Below the pieces are notes generated by a model. The model ran no database searches and was not told where the DNA came from. It saw only the letters and a list, made by a program, of their open reading frames with translations. Position numbers and translations under genes: made by a program. This document shows, in pieces, positions 1-7,518 of a stretch of DNA of 64,000 bases (its first letter is position 1; the number at the start of each line of letters is the position of its first letter). This DNA is from Altererythrobacter ishigakiensis (GTDB taxonomy: Bacteria > Pseudomonadota > Alphaproteobacteria > Sphingomonadales > Sphingomonadaceae), in the NCBI RefSeq assembly GCF_001663155.1, contig NZ_CP015963.1, positions 2,442,001 through 2,506,000 on the forward strand, given 5' to 3'.

Positions 1-115
1 CGCCGATCCAGCGCCCGAGGTTGGCGTTGGCCGCGAGCTTTTCTCCATGTTCCGCAATCTGGCTGACGGTGCCGAACAAGGCGGCAGCGCGATGCTCAAA
101 ACGGCGGGGCTTTGA
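1..115 (+). CDS. edd: Phosphogluconate dehydratase, C-terminal end (partial)
   Basis: Only the last 37 codons are in the window, read in the frame starting at base 2 and stopping at TGA 113-115. The visible tail contains GRELFSMFRNL followed by GAEQGGS, which resembles the conserved C-terminus of 6-phosphogluconate dehydratase, the first committed enzyme of the Entner-Doudoroff pathway. Its stop codon shares one base with the glk ATG (TGATG). The glk and eda genes that follow support the identification. Its 5' part lies outside the window. Confidence 0.85.
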   Translation, partial: ADPAPEVGVGRELFSMFRNLADGAEQGGSAMLKTAGL

Positions 116-1107
116 TGAACGGCGGCGAGGCAACCGAGATTGTCACCGTCGATATCGGCGGCACACACGCGCGCTTTGCCTTAGCTCAGATCGCCACCGA
201 TGGCGAAATAACACTGGACGAACCAGAAACGCTCAACACCAGCGATCATGCCAGCTTTCAGACGGCGTGGGAGGATTTCCGCAAACGCAAAGGCGGATCC
301 TTACCCTCTGCCGTCACCATGGCTGTGGCCGGGCCGGTAAAACAGGACCTGATCCGCTTCACCAACAATCCATGGATTATTCGCCCTGCCCTGATCGAAG
401 AAAAGCTGGGCTGCGGACAATTCACGATAGTGAATGATTTTGCCGCTGTCGCGCATGCCGCCGCGCGTGCACCTGCAGAACAGTTCCTGCATCTGGCGGG
501 GCCTCATACGGACTTGCCAGAGACTGGCACAATCACCGTAGTGGGACCTGGCACGGGATTGGGTGTAGCGCATTTTTACCGCGATGAAGACGGAAGCTAT
601 CGCGTCCAGGCCACGGAAGGCGGGCACGGTGACTATGCTCCGCTCGACAGCATTGAAGACGCGATCCTTGCGCGGCTACGCAAACGGCACAATCGCGTGT
701 CGGACGAACGGGTGGTTTCCGGCCCCGCTATCGTTGATATCTATCAGACGCTTGCTGCGTTGGAGCACCGCTCGATTGATCCTGATCTCGATGATCGCGC
801 TATCTGGACGCGCGGCACGACAAACAAGGACAGCTTGGCAGCGGCGGCAGTAGATCGCTTCTGCCTGGCTTTAGGCTCGGTCGCTGGCGATATTGCGCTG
901 GTGCAAGGCGCCAGCGGTGTGGTGATCGCCGGTGGTCTGGGCTACCGGATTCGCGAAACACTGCTCGCTTCGGGCTTTGCGGACCGCTTTGCAGCGAAGG
1001 GTCGCTTTGCCGGAATGATGGCCAATATGCCGGTAAAACTTATCGTGCACCCGCAGCCCGGCCTGTTCGGTGCGGCGGCGGCATTTGCAAGGGAACATTT
1101 GAAATGA
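115..1107 (+). CDS. glk: Glucokinase
   Basis: ATP-dependent cytoplasmic glucokinase that supplies glucose-6-phosphate to the Entner-Doudoroff route. The 330-residue protein has the phosphate loop DIGGTHARF at residues 13-21, the catalytic aspartate in VNDFAA (D108), the GPGTGLG loop at 144-150 and EGGH at 168-171. These mark the Glk family rather than ROK kinases. I chose ATG 115, which overlaps the edd stop by one base; an in-frame TTG lies directly before it at 112. The gene ends inside eda with a 4-base ATGA overlap, so edd, glk and eda are almost surely co-translated. Confidence 0.95.
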   Translation: MNGGEATEIVTVDIGGTHARFALAQIATDGEITLDEPETLNTSDHASFQTAWEDFRKRKGGSLPSAVTMAVAGPVKQDLIRFTNNPWIIRPALIEEKLGCGQFTIVNDFAAVAHAAARAPAEQFLHLAGPHTDLPETGTITVVGPGTGLGVAHFYRDEDGSYRVQATEGGHGDYAPLDSIEDAILARLRKRHNRVSDERVVSGPAIVDIYQTLAALEHRSIDPDLDDRAIWTRGTTNKDSLAAAAVDRFCLALGSVAGDIALVQGASGVVIAGGLGYRIRETLLASGFADRFAAKGRFAGMMANMPVKLIVHPQPGLFGAAAAFAREHLK

Positions 1108-1718
1108 TGGACGTGGAAAGCGTCATGCGCCTGGCACCGGTGGTGCCCGTGATCGTTATAGATGAAGTAGAGCACGCGGTGCCGCTGGCTGAGGCGCTGG
1201 TCGCAGGCGGCCTTCGCGCGCTTGAAGTGACGCTGCGCACACCCGCCGCGCTTGATGCGATCAAGGCGATGAAGCAAGTGCCGGGTGCTGTCGTTGGCGC
1301 AGGCACAGTGACCAATCCCGACGAATTGGAAGATGCGCTGGAGGCAGGGGCCGAGTTCATCGTCTCGCCCGGCCTGACAGAACCCTTGGCGCGCGCAGCA
1401 ATCGCGTCACAAGTGGCCTTTCTACCCGGCACAGCCAATGCCAGCGACATCATGCGCGGGCTTGATCTGGGCCTGAGGCATTTCAAATTCTTCCCTGCCA
1501 TGGCGGCAGGTGGTTTGCCTGCATTGAAAGCTCTCTCCGCACCATTCGGTCATGTGAAATTCTGCCCAACCGGTGGGATCGGGCCAGACAATGCGGCAGA
1601 ATGGCTGGCCCATGACGCGGTCCTGTGCGTTGGCGGCAGCTGGGTTTCGCCGCGCGGGGCACCGGACAAGGCAACAATTGAAGCGCTCGCCCGTGACGCA
1701 GCGCAGCTTGGCTCATGA
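1104..1718 (+). CDS. eda: KDPG/KHG aldolase
   Basis: 2-keto-3-deoxy-6-phosphogluconate aldolase, which cleaves KDPG to pyruvate and glyceraldehyde-3-phosphate. The 204-residue protein is a class I aldolase TIM barrel of the usual family length. E41 in EVTLRT and the Schiff-base lysine K128 in FKFFPA are visible, as are GAGTV near 66-70 and the phosphate-binding CPTGGIG stretch. Two ATGs in tandem (1104 and 1107) could start it; 1104 overlaps the glk stop and 1107 would abut it. The gene overlaps the next reading frame by ATGA at 1715-1718. Confidence 0.95.
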   Translation: MMDVESVMRLAPVVPVIVIDEVEHAVPLAEALVAGGLRALEVTLRTPAALDAIKAMKQVPGAVVGAGTVTNPDELEDALEAGAEFIVSPGLTEPLARAAIASQVAFLPGTANASDIMRGLDLGLRHFKFFPAMAAGGLPALKALSAPFGHVKFCPTGGIGPDNAAEWLAHDAVLCVGGSWVSPRGAPDKATIEALARDAAQLGS

Positions 1719-4492
1719 AGAACGTAAGCGATCTTTTAGAGCATTTGAGCGGGCTTCATGCGCGCACACGCGAAACGCCGCTGTTCAACCCTGTCTTTCA
1801 GCTGGGACTCGATCTCTCTCGCAAGCTGGAAGCTGGCGACATTGATCTTGACGCCATCGAAGCGCTTGTGGCCGAGCTCGAATGCCAAAGCATGCAAGCG
1901 CGTGCAAAACGCCTACGCCGGCTTGTCGCGCCTGTTGCCGCCGATGCCAATAAGCAAGCGTTGTCGAAGGCGCTCACTGAAAGCGATTTTGACACCTTCC
2001 GTGCGCGCTGGGAACGCCCACAACTGCACGCTGTGTTCACCGCGCACCCAACATTCCTGCTGACGCCAGACCAATCGGCCGCGGTCGCAGATGCTGCCAG
2101 CAGCGAGGCCGATATTGGCGCCAACGCCTGCGTCGCCAATGCCGACCGCCCGGCGGTCACACTGGAGTACGAACATGGTCGCGCGATGCGTGCGATTGCC
2201 AATGCACAAGACGCACGCGATGCGATTGTCAGCAAAGTGCTTGAGCAGGCGGCAAGCAGGTTTCCAGATCAGTGGCAGGAGCTTTCACCGCTGCCCTTCC
2301 GGTTTGCCAGCTGGGTCGGGTACGACATGGATGGCAGAACCGATATCAAGTGGTTTGATTCGATCGGTTTCCGCTTGTCAGAGAAAGCCGAGCGATTGGG
2401 GCGCTATACGGCGTCACTCGAAAAGATCGATGCGACGCACTCCTTGCTGGATACGCTGCGCCCTGCGCTGGCCTATGCTGAAGCGCGAGCCGCAGACTTT
2501 GCCAAGGATCTGAGTGAGCCTGAAGCTCTATCGAAAGCCGCCAACACCCTGACGGCGGACGACCCGTACAAACTTCTCAGCCTATCGCCGATCATCGCCG
2601 CATTGGAGGAAGAGGCGAGCGGTGCTGACACGGCACGCGCACTCCAACTCAAAACGCTCGCTGCCGCGATGCACGCAGATGGGCTTGGGATGGGCTGGAT
2701 CCATTTCCGTGTAAACTCCAGCCAACTGCACAATGCAATCCGTCGCCGGATTGACCCTGACAACACGCTCGATCTCGCCAGCAAAGGCGCGATGGTGGCG
2801 CTGCGCGATATTCTCGCCAAGGTAACGCCGCTGCGCACCAATTTCGCCGCGCTGGCTATCGAAAGCTCGACTGCGATCCGCCAATTCATCGCGATGGCGC
2901 AAATCATTCAGCACGTCGATGCAGACGCGCCGATCCGTATGCTGATTGCGGAATGCGAACAGCCCTCAACCATTCTTGCTGCGCTCTATTTCGGCAAGCT
3001 GTTCGGTATAGAGGACAAGGTCGATGTCTCACCGCTGTTCGAGACCGAGAGCGCGCTGGAGCACGGCGGACGTTTCCTTGACGCACTATGCCGGGAGGAA
3101 ATCTACCAGAAATACGTACGCCAGCGTGGGCGACTGGCGATCCAGACTGGCTTTTCCGATGCGGGACGGTTTGTCGGGCAATTGCCCGCCAGTCTGGCGA
3201 TCGAACGCCTTCAAGGCCGCCTAAGCGAGGCGATGGACAAGAATGGCCTCAATGATGTTGCGGCGCTGATCTTCAATACCCACGGCGAGAGCATGGGCCG
3301 CGGGGCGCATCCAGACAGCTTCGAAGACCGTTTGACCTGGCCGCTAAGCCCATGGGCCAAACGGCGCTTTGTGCGCGCAGGAATCAAGCTTGAGCCTGAG
3401 GTCAGCTTCCAGGGCGGCGATGGCTACATGTTCTTCTCGACGCCTGAGCTGGCGCGCGCGACGCTGACCCGTATTGCCGAAATTCAGCCTTCGCATACCG
3501 ATCCCGATGCGCCGACCGATCCGTTCTACCGCCGGACCGATTTGAGCCTCGACTTTTACCGCGCAATCCGCAGTCACCAGCGCGAGCATCTGGAAAGCCA
3601 GACCTATTCACGTGCGTTGACGGCATTCGGGCTCGGGCTGCTCAACTCCACCGGCAGCCGCGTTTCCCGCCGCCAGAGCGACATTCGCGCCGACCGCGAG
3701 ATGAGCCTGCGCCAGATCCGCGCCATTCCGCACAATGCGATCCTGCAGCAGCTGGGTTATCCGGTAAACATCATCTCCGGCATCGGCAGCGCGGCAGATG
3801 GAAATTATGAAGAGCTTGCAGCTCTGATCATGGAAAGTGAGCGCGGGCGACAGCTGATCCGGCTGGCGCGAAGCTCAAATGCGCTGGCAAGTATCAAGAC
3901 CGTTGCCGCGCATGGGGAATTGTTCAACAGCGCCTATTGGGCCAGTCGGCCTTACCGTGGAACGGAAAGCCATCTTTCCGATGCGTGCGAGGCGCTGGCA
4001 GAGTATCTGACAAAGGACGACCGGGCGGGCGTCTATCGCCGGTTGGCATCGCGACTGCGCGTCGATGCGCTGAAGCTATATCGCCTGCTCGATCTGATAC
4101 CTGACGAGAATCCACTCGAAGATCGCGAGAATATCCGGCGTACTATTGGCGCTGCGCAGGCGCTGAGATTAGCCTTGTTGCAACATATGTTTCTGAAGGC
4201 TGTTTCAGTACCGGTGTTCAGCCGGGCCAACGACATCAGCCGCGACGATGTGTTGGAGATGGTCTTCTCGCTACGTGTCGATGATGCTCTTGCTCAAATG
4301 CGCCGCGCCTTCCCAACGCATTTCCCGCAGATCACCGATTTCGCAGTCGATGCGCCAAGTGACTATCCCGACAGCACCGGCGAAAGCTACGCCAATATTG
4401 CACGCGACTACATCGACCCTATCGAACGTGCATACGGGCTATGTTTGAGGTTATCTACCGCTATAGCGAACGAATTCGGCGCACATGGTTGA
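1715..4492 (+). CDS. Phosphoenolpyruvate carboxylase-like protein with altered catalytic motifs
   Basis: A 925-residue protein of PEP carboxylase family length, coupled to eda by an ATGA overlap. The TAHPT motif is present at 109-113 with the key H111, but the usual glutamate after it is phenylalanine. The region matching the GYSDS-x-KD motif reads GFSDAGRFVG at 479-488, so the conserved lysine position is arginine and the next aspartate is phenylalanine. The HGRGG..GRGG loop reads THGESMGRGA around H523-G530, and the typical NTG C-terminus is absent. It may be the cell's anaplerotic enzyme in a divergent form or a paralogue with another role. The family call is firm; activity is not. Confidence 0.7.
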   Translation: MKNVSDLLEHLSGLHARTRETPLFNPVFQLGLDLSRKLEAGDIDLDAIEALVAELECQSMQARAKRLRRLVAPVAADANKQALSKALTESDFDTFRARWERPQLHAVFTAHPTFLLTPDQSAAVADAASSEADIGANACVANADRPAVTLEYEHGRAMRAIANAQDARDAIVSKVLEQAASRFPDQWQELSPLPFRFASWVGYDMDGRTDIKWFDSIGFRLSEKAERLGRYTASLEKIDATHSLLDTLRPALAYAEARAADFAKDLSEPEALSKAANTLTADDPYKLLSLSPIIAALEEEASGADTARALQLKTLAAAMHADGLGMGWIHFRVNSSQLHNAIRRRIDPDNTLDLASKGAMVALRDILAKVTPLRTNFAALAIESSTAIRQFIAMAQIIQHVDADAPIRMLIAECEQPSTILAALYFGKLFGIEDKVDVSPLFETESALEHGGRFLDALCREEIYQKYVRQRGRLAIQTGFSDAGRFVGQLPASLAIERLQGRLSEAMDKNGLNDVAALIFNTHGESMGRGAHPDSFEDRLTWPLSPWAKRRFVRAGIKLEPEVSFQGGDGYMFFSTPELARATLTRIAEIQPSHTDPDAPTDPFYRRTDLSLDFYRAIRSHQREHLESQTYSRALTAFGLGLLNSTGSRVSRRQSDIRADREMSLRQIRAIPHNAILQQLGYPVNIISGIGSAADGNYEELAALIMESERGRQLIRLARSSNALASIKTVAAHGELFNSAYWASRPYRGTESHLSDACEALAEYLTKDDRAGVYRRLASRLRVDALKLYRLLDLIPDENPLEDRENIRRTIGAAQALRLALLQHMFLKAVSVPVFSRANDISRDDVLEMVFSLRVDDALAQMRRAFPTHFPQITDFAVDAPSDYPDSTGESYANIARDYIDPIERAYGLCLRLSTAIANEFGAHG

Positions 4493-4497
4493 TTTCA

Positions 4498-5436
4498 TTA
4501 GGAATTCCGGGCTGGCTCGGGCGTGAAATAGAGGTAGGACTCACCTCCCTCATCCTTTAGCTCGACCATTACACCCGCAACATTACTCTTGCGTGATTGC
4601 GGCAAGTTATCATCGAGTTGCGCGACGTCGCTACCGCGCGGCTTTCCGCCAAGCACCTCAATAGCGCGTGTAATCAATCGAAGGCGCATCTCACGGATCT
4701 GATGCAAAGGCAGCCGGATTGCCTCGCCGGTGCGCTGCGCATTGTGCTCCCAAAAACGGCCAATCTCATATTCCAATGCCTCGTTTGCATCAGCAAGATG
4801 CTGAGCAGACTTTGCGAGAGCCAAAGGGTCAATCCAGTCTGCCTGGCTGAGCGCCTGACGAATGCGAACTCTCTCGAACCGGGCATCATCGTTTGAGGGG
4901 TCTTGCACTGCCCCCAATCCGCTTGCCTCGACCAAGCCGGTTAGTTCTGCGCGGCGAAATCCAAGCAGAGGCCGCACAATTCGCAGCCGCCCTGCTCCCG
5001 CATCATTGTCCCGACGCACGCCTGCCAAGCCAGCGACACCGCTGCCCCGGTTAAGCCGCATTATCAGCGTCTCCGCCTGATCATCGGCATGGTGGGCGGT
5101 CATGATGGCAGCCAAACTGCGATCATGCACCCATCGCTCAAACGCTGCATATCTTGCCCTTCGAGCCTCTGCCTGCAGATTGCCCTCTCCGACTTCAACG
5201 CTCAATGTTTCGCACTGAATCCCGCGCTCCTCGCACACTTGCGCAACGAATGCGCACTCGCCTGCGGACGCTTCGCGAAGCCCGTGATCAACCGTCGCGA
5301 CTTCAAACTGTCCGGAGAACGTAGCATTCGCCAGCAGCAACATGGCAAGGCTATCCGATCCGCCAGACACAGCAAGGCCGAACCGCTGATCCATTAGGCC
5401 AGCGCACTTAATTTCCGCGCGAAAACGCGCGATCAA
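4498..5436 (-). CDS. tilS: tRNA(Ile)-lysidine synthase
   Basis: ATP-dependent enzyme that converts C34 of tRNA-Ile(CAU) to lysidine so that it reads AUA. The 312-residue protein carries the PP-loop SGGSDS at residues 24-29, then VDHGLR and the TAHHADDQAET segment typical of TilS. It is shorter than the E. coli enzyme, as is common in alphaproteobacteria that lack the C-terminal domains. The start appears to be TTG, since no in-frame ATG lies between the cpoB stop and the PP-loop region except internal M15. It lies 19 bases after cpoB and converges on the PEPC-like gene with 5 bases between stops. The ftsH gene that often follows tilS in this class is not here. Confidence 0.93.
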   Translation of the reverse strand: MIARFRAEIKCAGLMDQRFGLAVSGGSDSLAMLLLANATFSGQFEVATVDHGLREASAGECAFVAQVCEERGIQCETLSVEVGEGNLQAEARRARYAAFERWVHDRSLAAIMTAHHADDQAETLIMRLNRGSGVAGLAGVRRDNDAGAGRLRIVRPLLGFRRAELTGLVEASGLGAVQDPSNDDARFERVRIRQALSQADWIDPLALAKSAQHLADANEALEYEIGRFWEHNAQRTGEAIRLPLHQIREMRLRLITRAIEVLGGKPRGSDVAQLDDNLPQSRKSNVAGVMVELKDEGGESYLYFTPEPARNS

Positions 5437-5455
5437 ATCTGGATCAAGCCCCGTA

Positions 5456-6397
5456 TCAATTACAGGTCACATTCTGGCGGTTGGCTTCGTACTGATCTTG
5501 AAGCCGTCCACTCGCAAGAGCCGGATAGGTATCACCAAATTCGGCAAGAGCTATGCACGCACGATTGGTGTCCTCCAACGCGATCATGGCTTCAGCAAGA
5601 TAGAGCAGACTGTCACCTGCCCGCGCCGCTTGCTTGTCTACCTGATAGTTGCGCAGGAACCATGGCGCCGCCTCCCGCGCCTTGCCATCATCAAGGTATG
5701 CGCGGCCAAGCAGGTTGCGGCCATAGGTTGTGCGCCAGTGGTCGGGATGCTGGTCCACGAACAGGCGCAATTGCTGCTGCGCCTCAGGATAAAACCCGGC
5801 ATTCCACAGCCGGAAACCGTACGTATATTCATCATCGCCCGCGTCATCCGTTTGCGGCTTCATGATTTCCTGCACAGCTGCCAAGCGCTCCTCACTTGGG
5901 CCCGCTACAGCCTGCTCCTCTGCTGCCGGAAGCTCGTCCGGTTCAGATTCTCCGCCCGTCATCGCCGACAAATTAGTCTCAGTTGCTGCCTGTTCTGAGG
6001 ACGGGGTCTCCGTCTGCTCTGTTACAGGCGTGGGCATATTGGCTGCTTCGAGTGCCTCTACCCGCTCTTCGAGCAGCGACATGGCATTGTGGTTTTCCTC
6101 TCCGGCTGCGGTCAGGCGCTGCAATTGTGCTTCGATCGCATCGAGCCGCGCCAGGATGTCTGTCACGGCAGTAGTCGACGTGGCGTTTGCGGGGGTGTTT
6201 GGCGCGGTCTGCTGCGTATTGATCTCCGGCTCGAAGAAGCGCGCATCTCCTCCGGGAAACACCTTCCGCTGCAATGCGCGCACTTCCGCTTCAATCTTGC
6301 GCACGCGCGCTTCGGAGACTTCGTCTTGTGCCAACGCTGGAACCGGAGCAGTAAAAACCACCGCCACTGCTACAGCTACACCTGCCAGTCGCTTCAT
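5456..6397 (-). CDS. cpoB: Cell division coordinator CpoB / YbgF-type periplasmic TPR protein
   Basis: Periplasmic protein of the Tol-Pal system that in E. coli coordinates peptidoglycan synthesis with outer-membrane constriction. From ATG 6397 the 313-residue product has a signal peptide (MKRLAGVAVAVAV, cleavage after PALA), a coiled-coil N-terminal part, a Glu/Ala-rich linker and a C-terminal TPR region starting near YTYGFRLWNAG. An upstream in-frame start 16 codons earlier would spoil the signal peptide, so I prefer 6397. No tol or pal gene is in view; tilS follows at once, an order also known from other alphaproteobacteria. Confidence 0.85.
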   Translation of the reverse strand: MKRLAGVAVAVAVVFTAPVPALAQDEVSEARVRKIEAEVRALQRKVFPGGDARFFEPEINTQQTAPNTPANATSTTAVTDILARLDAIEAQLQRLTAAGEENHNAMSLLEERVEALEAANMPTPVTEQTETPSSEQAATETNLSAMTGGESEPDELPAAEEQAVAGPSEERLAAVQEIMKPQTDDAGDDEYTYGFRLWNAGFYPEAQQQLRLFVDQHPDHWRTTYGRNLLGRAYLDDGKAREAAPWFLRNYQVDKQAARAGDSLLYLAEAMIALEDTNRACIALAEFGDTYPALASGRLQDQYEANRQNVTCN

Positions 6398-6533
6398 TGG
6401 GGACACATTCACTTCGCAAACTCCTAAATCTGCTGCAGTCCGCAATTAAACTCTCGCGGATGAACCTCAGACGAATCCTGCATCAATCCTACTGGAAAAT
6501 CGACCCGATCACGCGTCAAAATCGTGGGTATCG

Positions 6534-7379
6534 TCAGCCAGGATCAGCAGACATTACGGTCGAACCCGCATCCACCGCCACTCGAGATCGCAATGCGTCT
6601 GCAGTAATCGGGATATCACGCACCGTGACTTCCTCTTCCGCAAGCCTAGGCGCAGCCTCGCCGCCAATAGTGATCGCGAACGCGTCAGGCCTACCGGTCC
6701 ATATGCGCGGATCAGCGGCGTCGGCCGGCACTGTAAAGCTCTCACCAATGGCCATGAGCTTTTGCTCCAAACGCCGGCCATTGGCCTCATAGAAGCTCAC
6801 CCAGACACCATCTTCCAGCGCGGTAAACACCACCTGATCGGGCAAGGTGCCCACATTCTGACTAGAGCCAGTTGATGCTGCTTCGGCCTGCGCAACATCC
6901 GTTTCTGCCGACTCCAAGCTTTCCTCAGAAACCAGGGGTACAGGATCCGCCCCCGGAGCGATAAAGCGACCGTAAAAGACATAGCTCCCAATAGCGAGCA
7001 GCAGGACCGCTATAGTTGACGCCCAAACCACTCCACGCGGTGGCGCTTTTGCTGGGTCTCCGGGTTCGAACGCGGGGGTATATCTGGGCCGACCAGCCAA
7101 TGTATTGTCGAGCTCTGCCCGCAGGTCGTTGACAATCTCGCCTTCGTCCATGCCCAATGCACGTGCGTAACTGCGTGAAAAACCATACGCATATGTTCGT
7201 GCCGGCAGCTCGGAAAACTTGTCCTGCTCTATCAATTCAAGATGTCGCTCGGAAATCCGTGTCTGCTCTGCAATTTGCTCAAGCGATATGCCCCGGGCCT
7301 CGCGCTCCCGCTGAAGTCGCCGACCAACGCCTTCCAACGGAAGTTCATGATCCTGATTCTCGACGATTTCCTCAACCAT
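6534..7379 (-). CDS. rodZ: RodZ-like cell-shape protein (HTH, membrane segment, DUF4115)
   Basis: Bitopic membrane protein that links MreB filaments to the cell-wall synthesis machinery. The 281-residue product has a cytoplasmic Cro/C1-type helix-turn-helix at about 17-80 (RRLQREREARG, then SLEQIAEQTRIS), one transmembrane segment at about 117-137, an acidic Ala-rich linker, and a C-terminal beta domain (DUF4115) beginning near EDGVWVSFYEANG. This order matches RodZ. It lies between ptsP and cpoB on the same strand, 139 bases after ptsP. The HTH in this family binds MreB rather than acting as a classical repressor. Confidence 0.85.
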   Translation of the reverse strand: MVEEIVENQDHELPLEGVGRRLQREREARGISLEQIAEQTRISERHLELIEQDKFSELPARTYAYGFSRSYARALGMDEGEIVNDLRAELDNTLAGRPRYTPAFEPGDPAKAPPRGVVWASTIAVLLLAIGSYVFYGRFIAPGADPVPLVSEESLESAETDVAQAEAASTGSSQNVGTLPDQVVFTALEDGVWVSFYEANGRRLEQKLMAIGESFTVPADAADPRIWTGRPDAFAITIGGEAAPRLAEEEVTVRDIPITADALRSRVAVDAGSTVMSADPG

Positions 7380-7518
7380 AGGTGCGACCCCGTAGTATTC
7401 TTTTATCGCACTACAAGAAAGGCGTGGCGCTTTCGTGTCAAGCCGAGCGGCTCTTGCCTGACACGCATTAGCGGCAGAGCGTGACCGGTGTGCGAGCGGT
7501 CGAACGAAGTCACCAGTG

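Noticed and set aside
301..627. Reading frames longer than 100 codons opposite glk, eda and many other genes
   Set aside because: They lie antisense within well-supported genes, have no family motifs, and show Arg/Pro/Cys-rich composition typical of GC-rich shadow frames.
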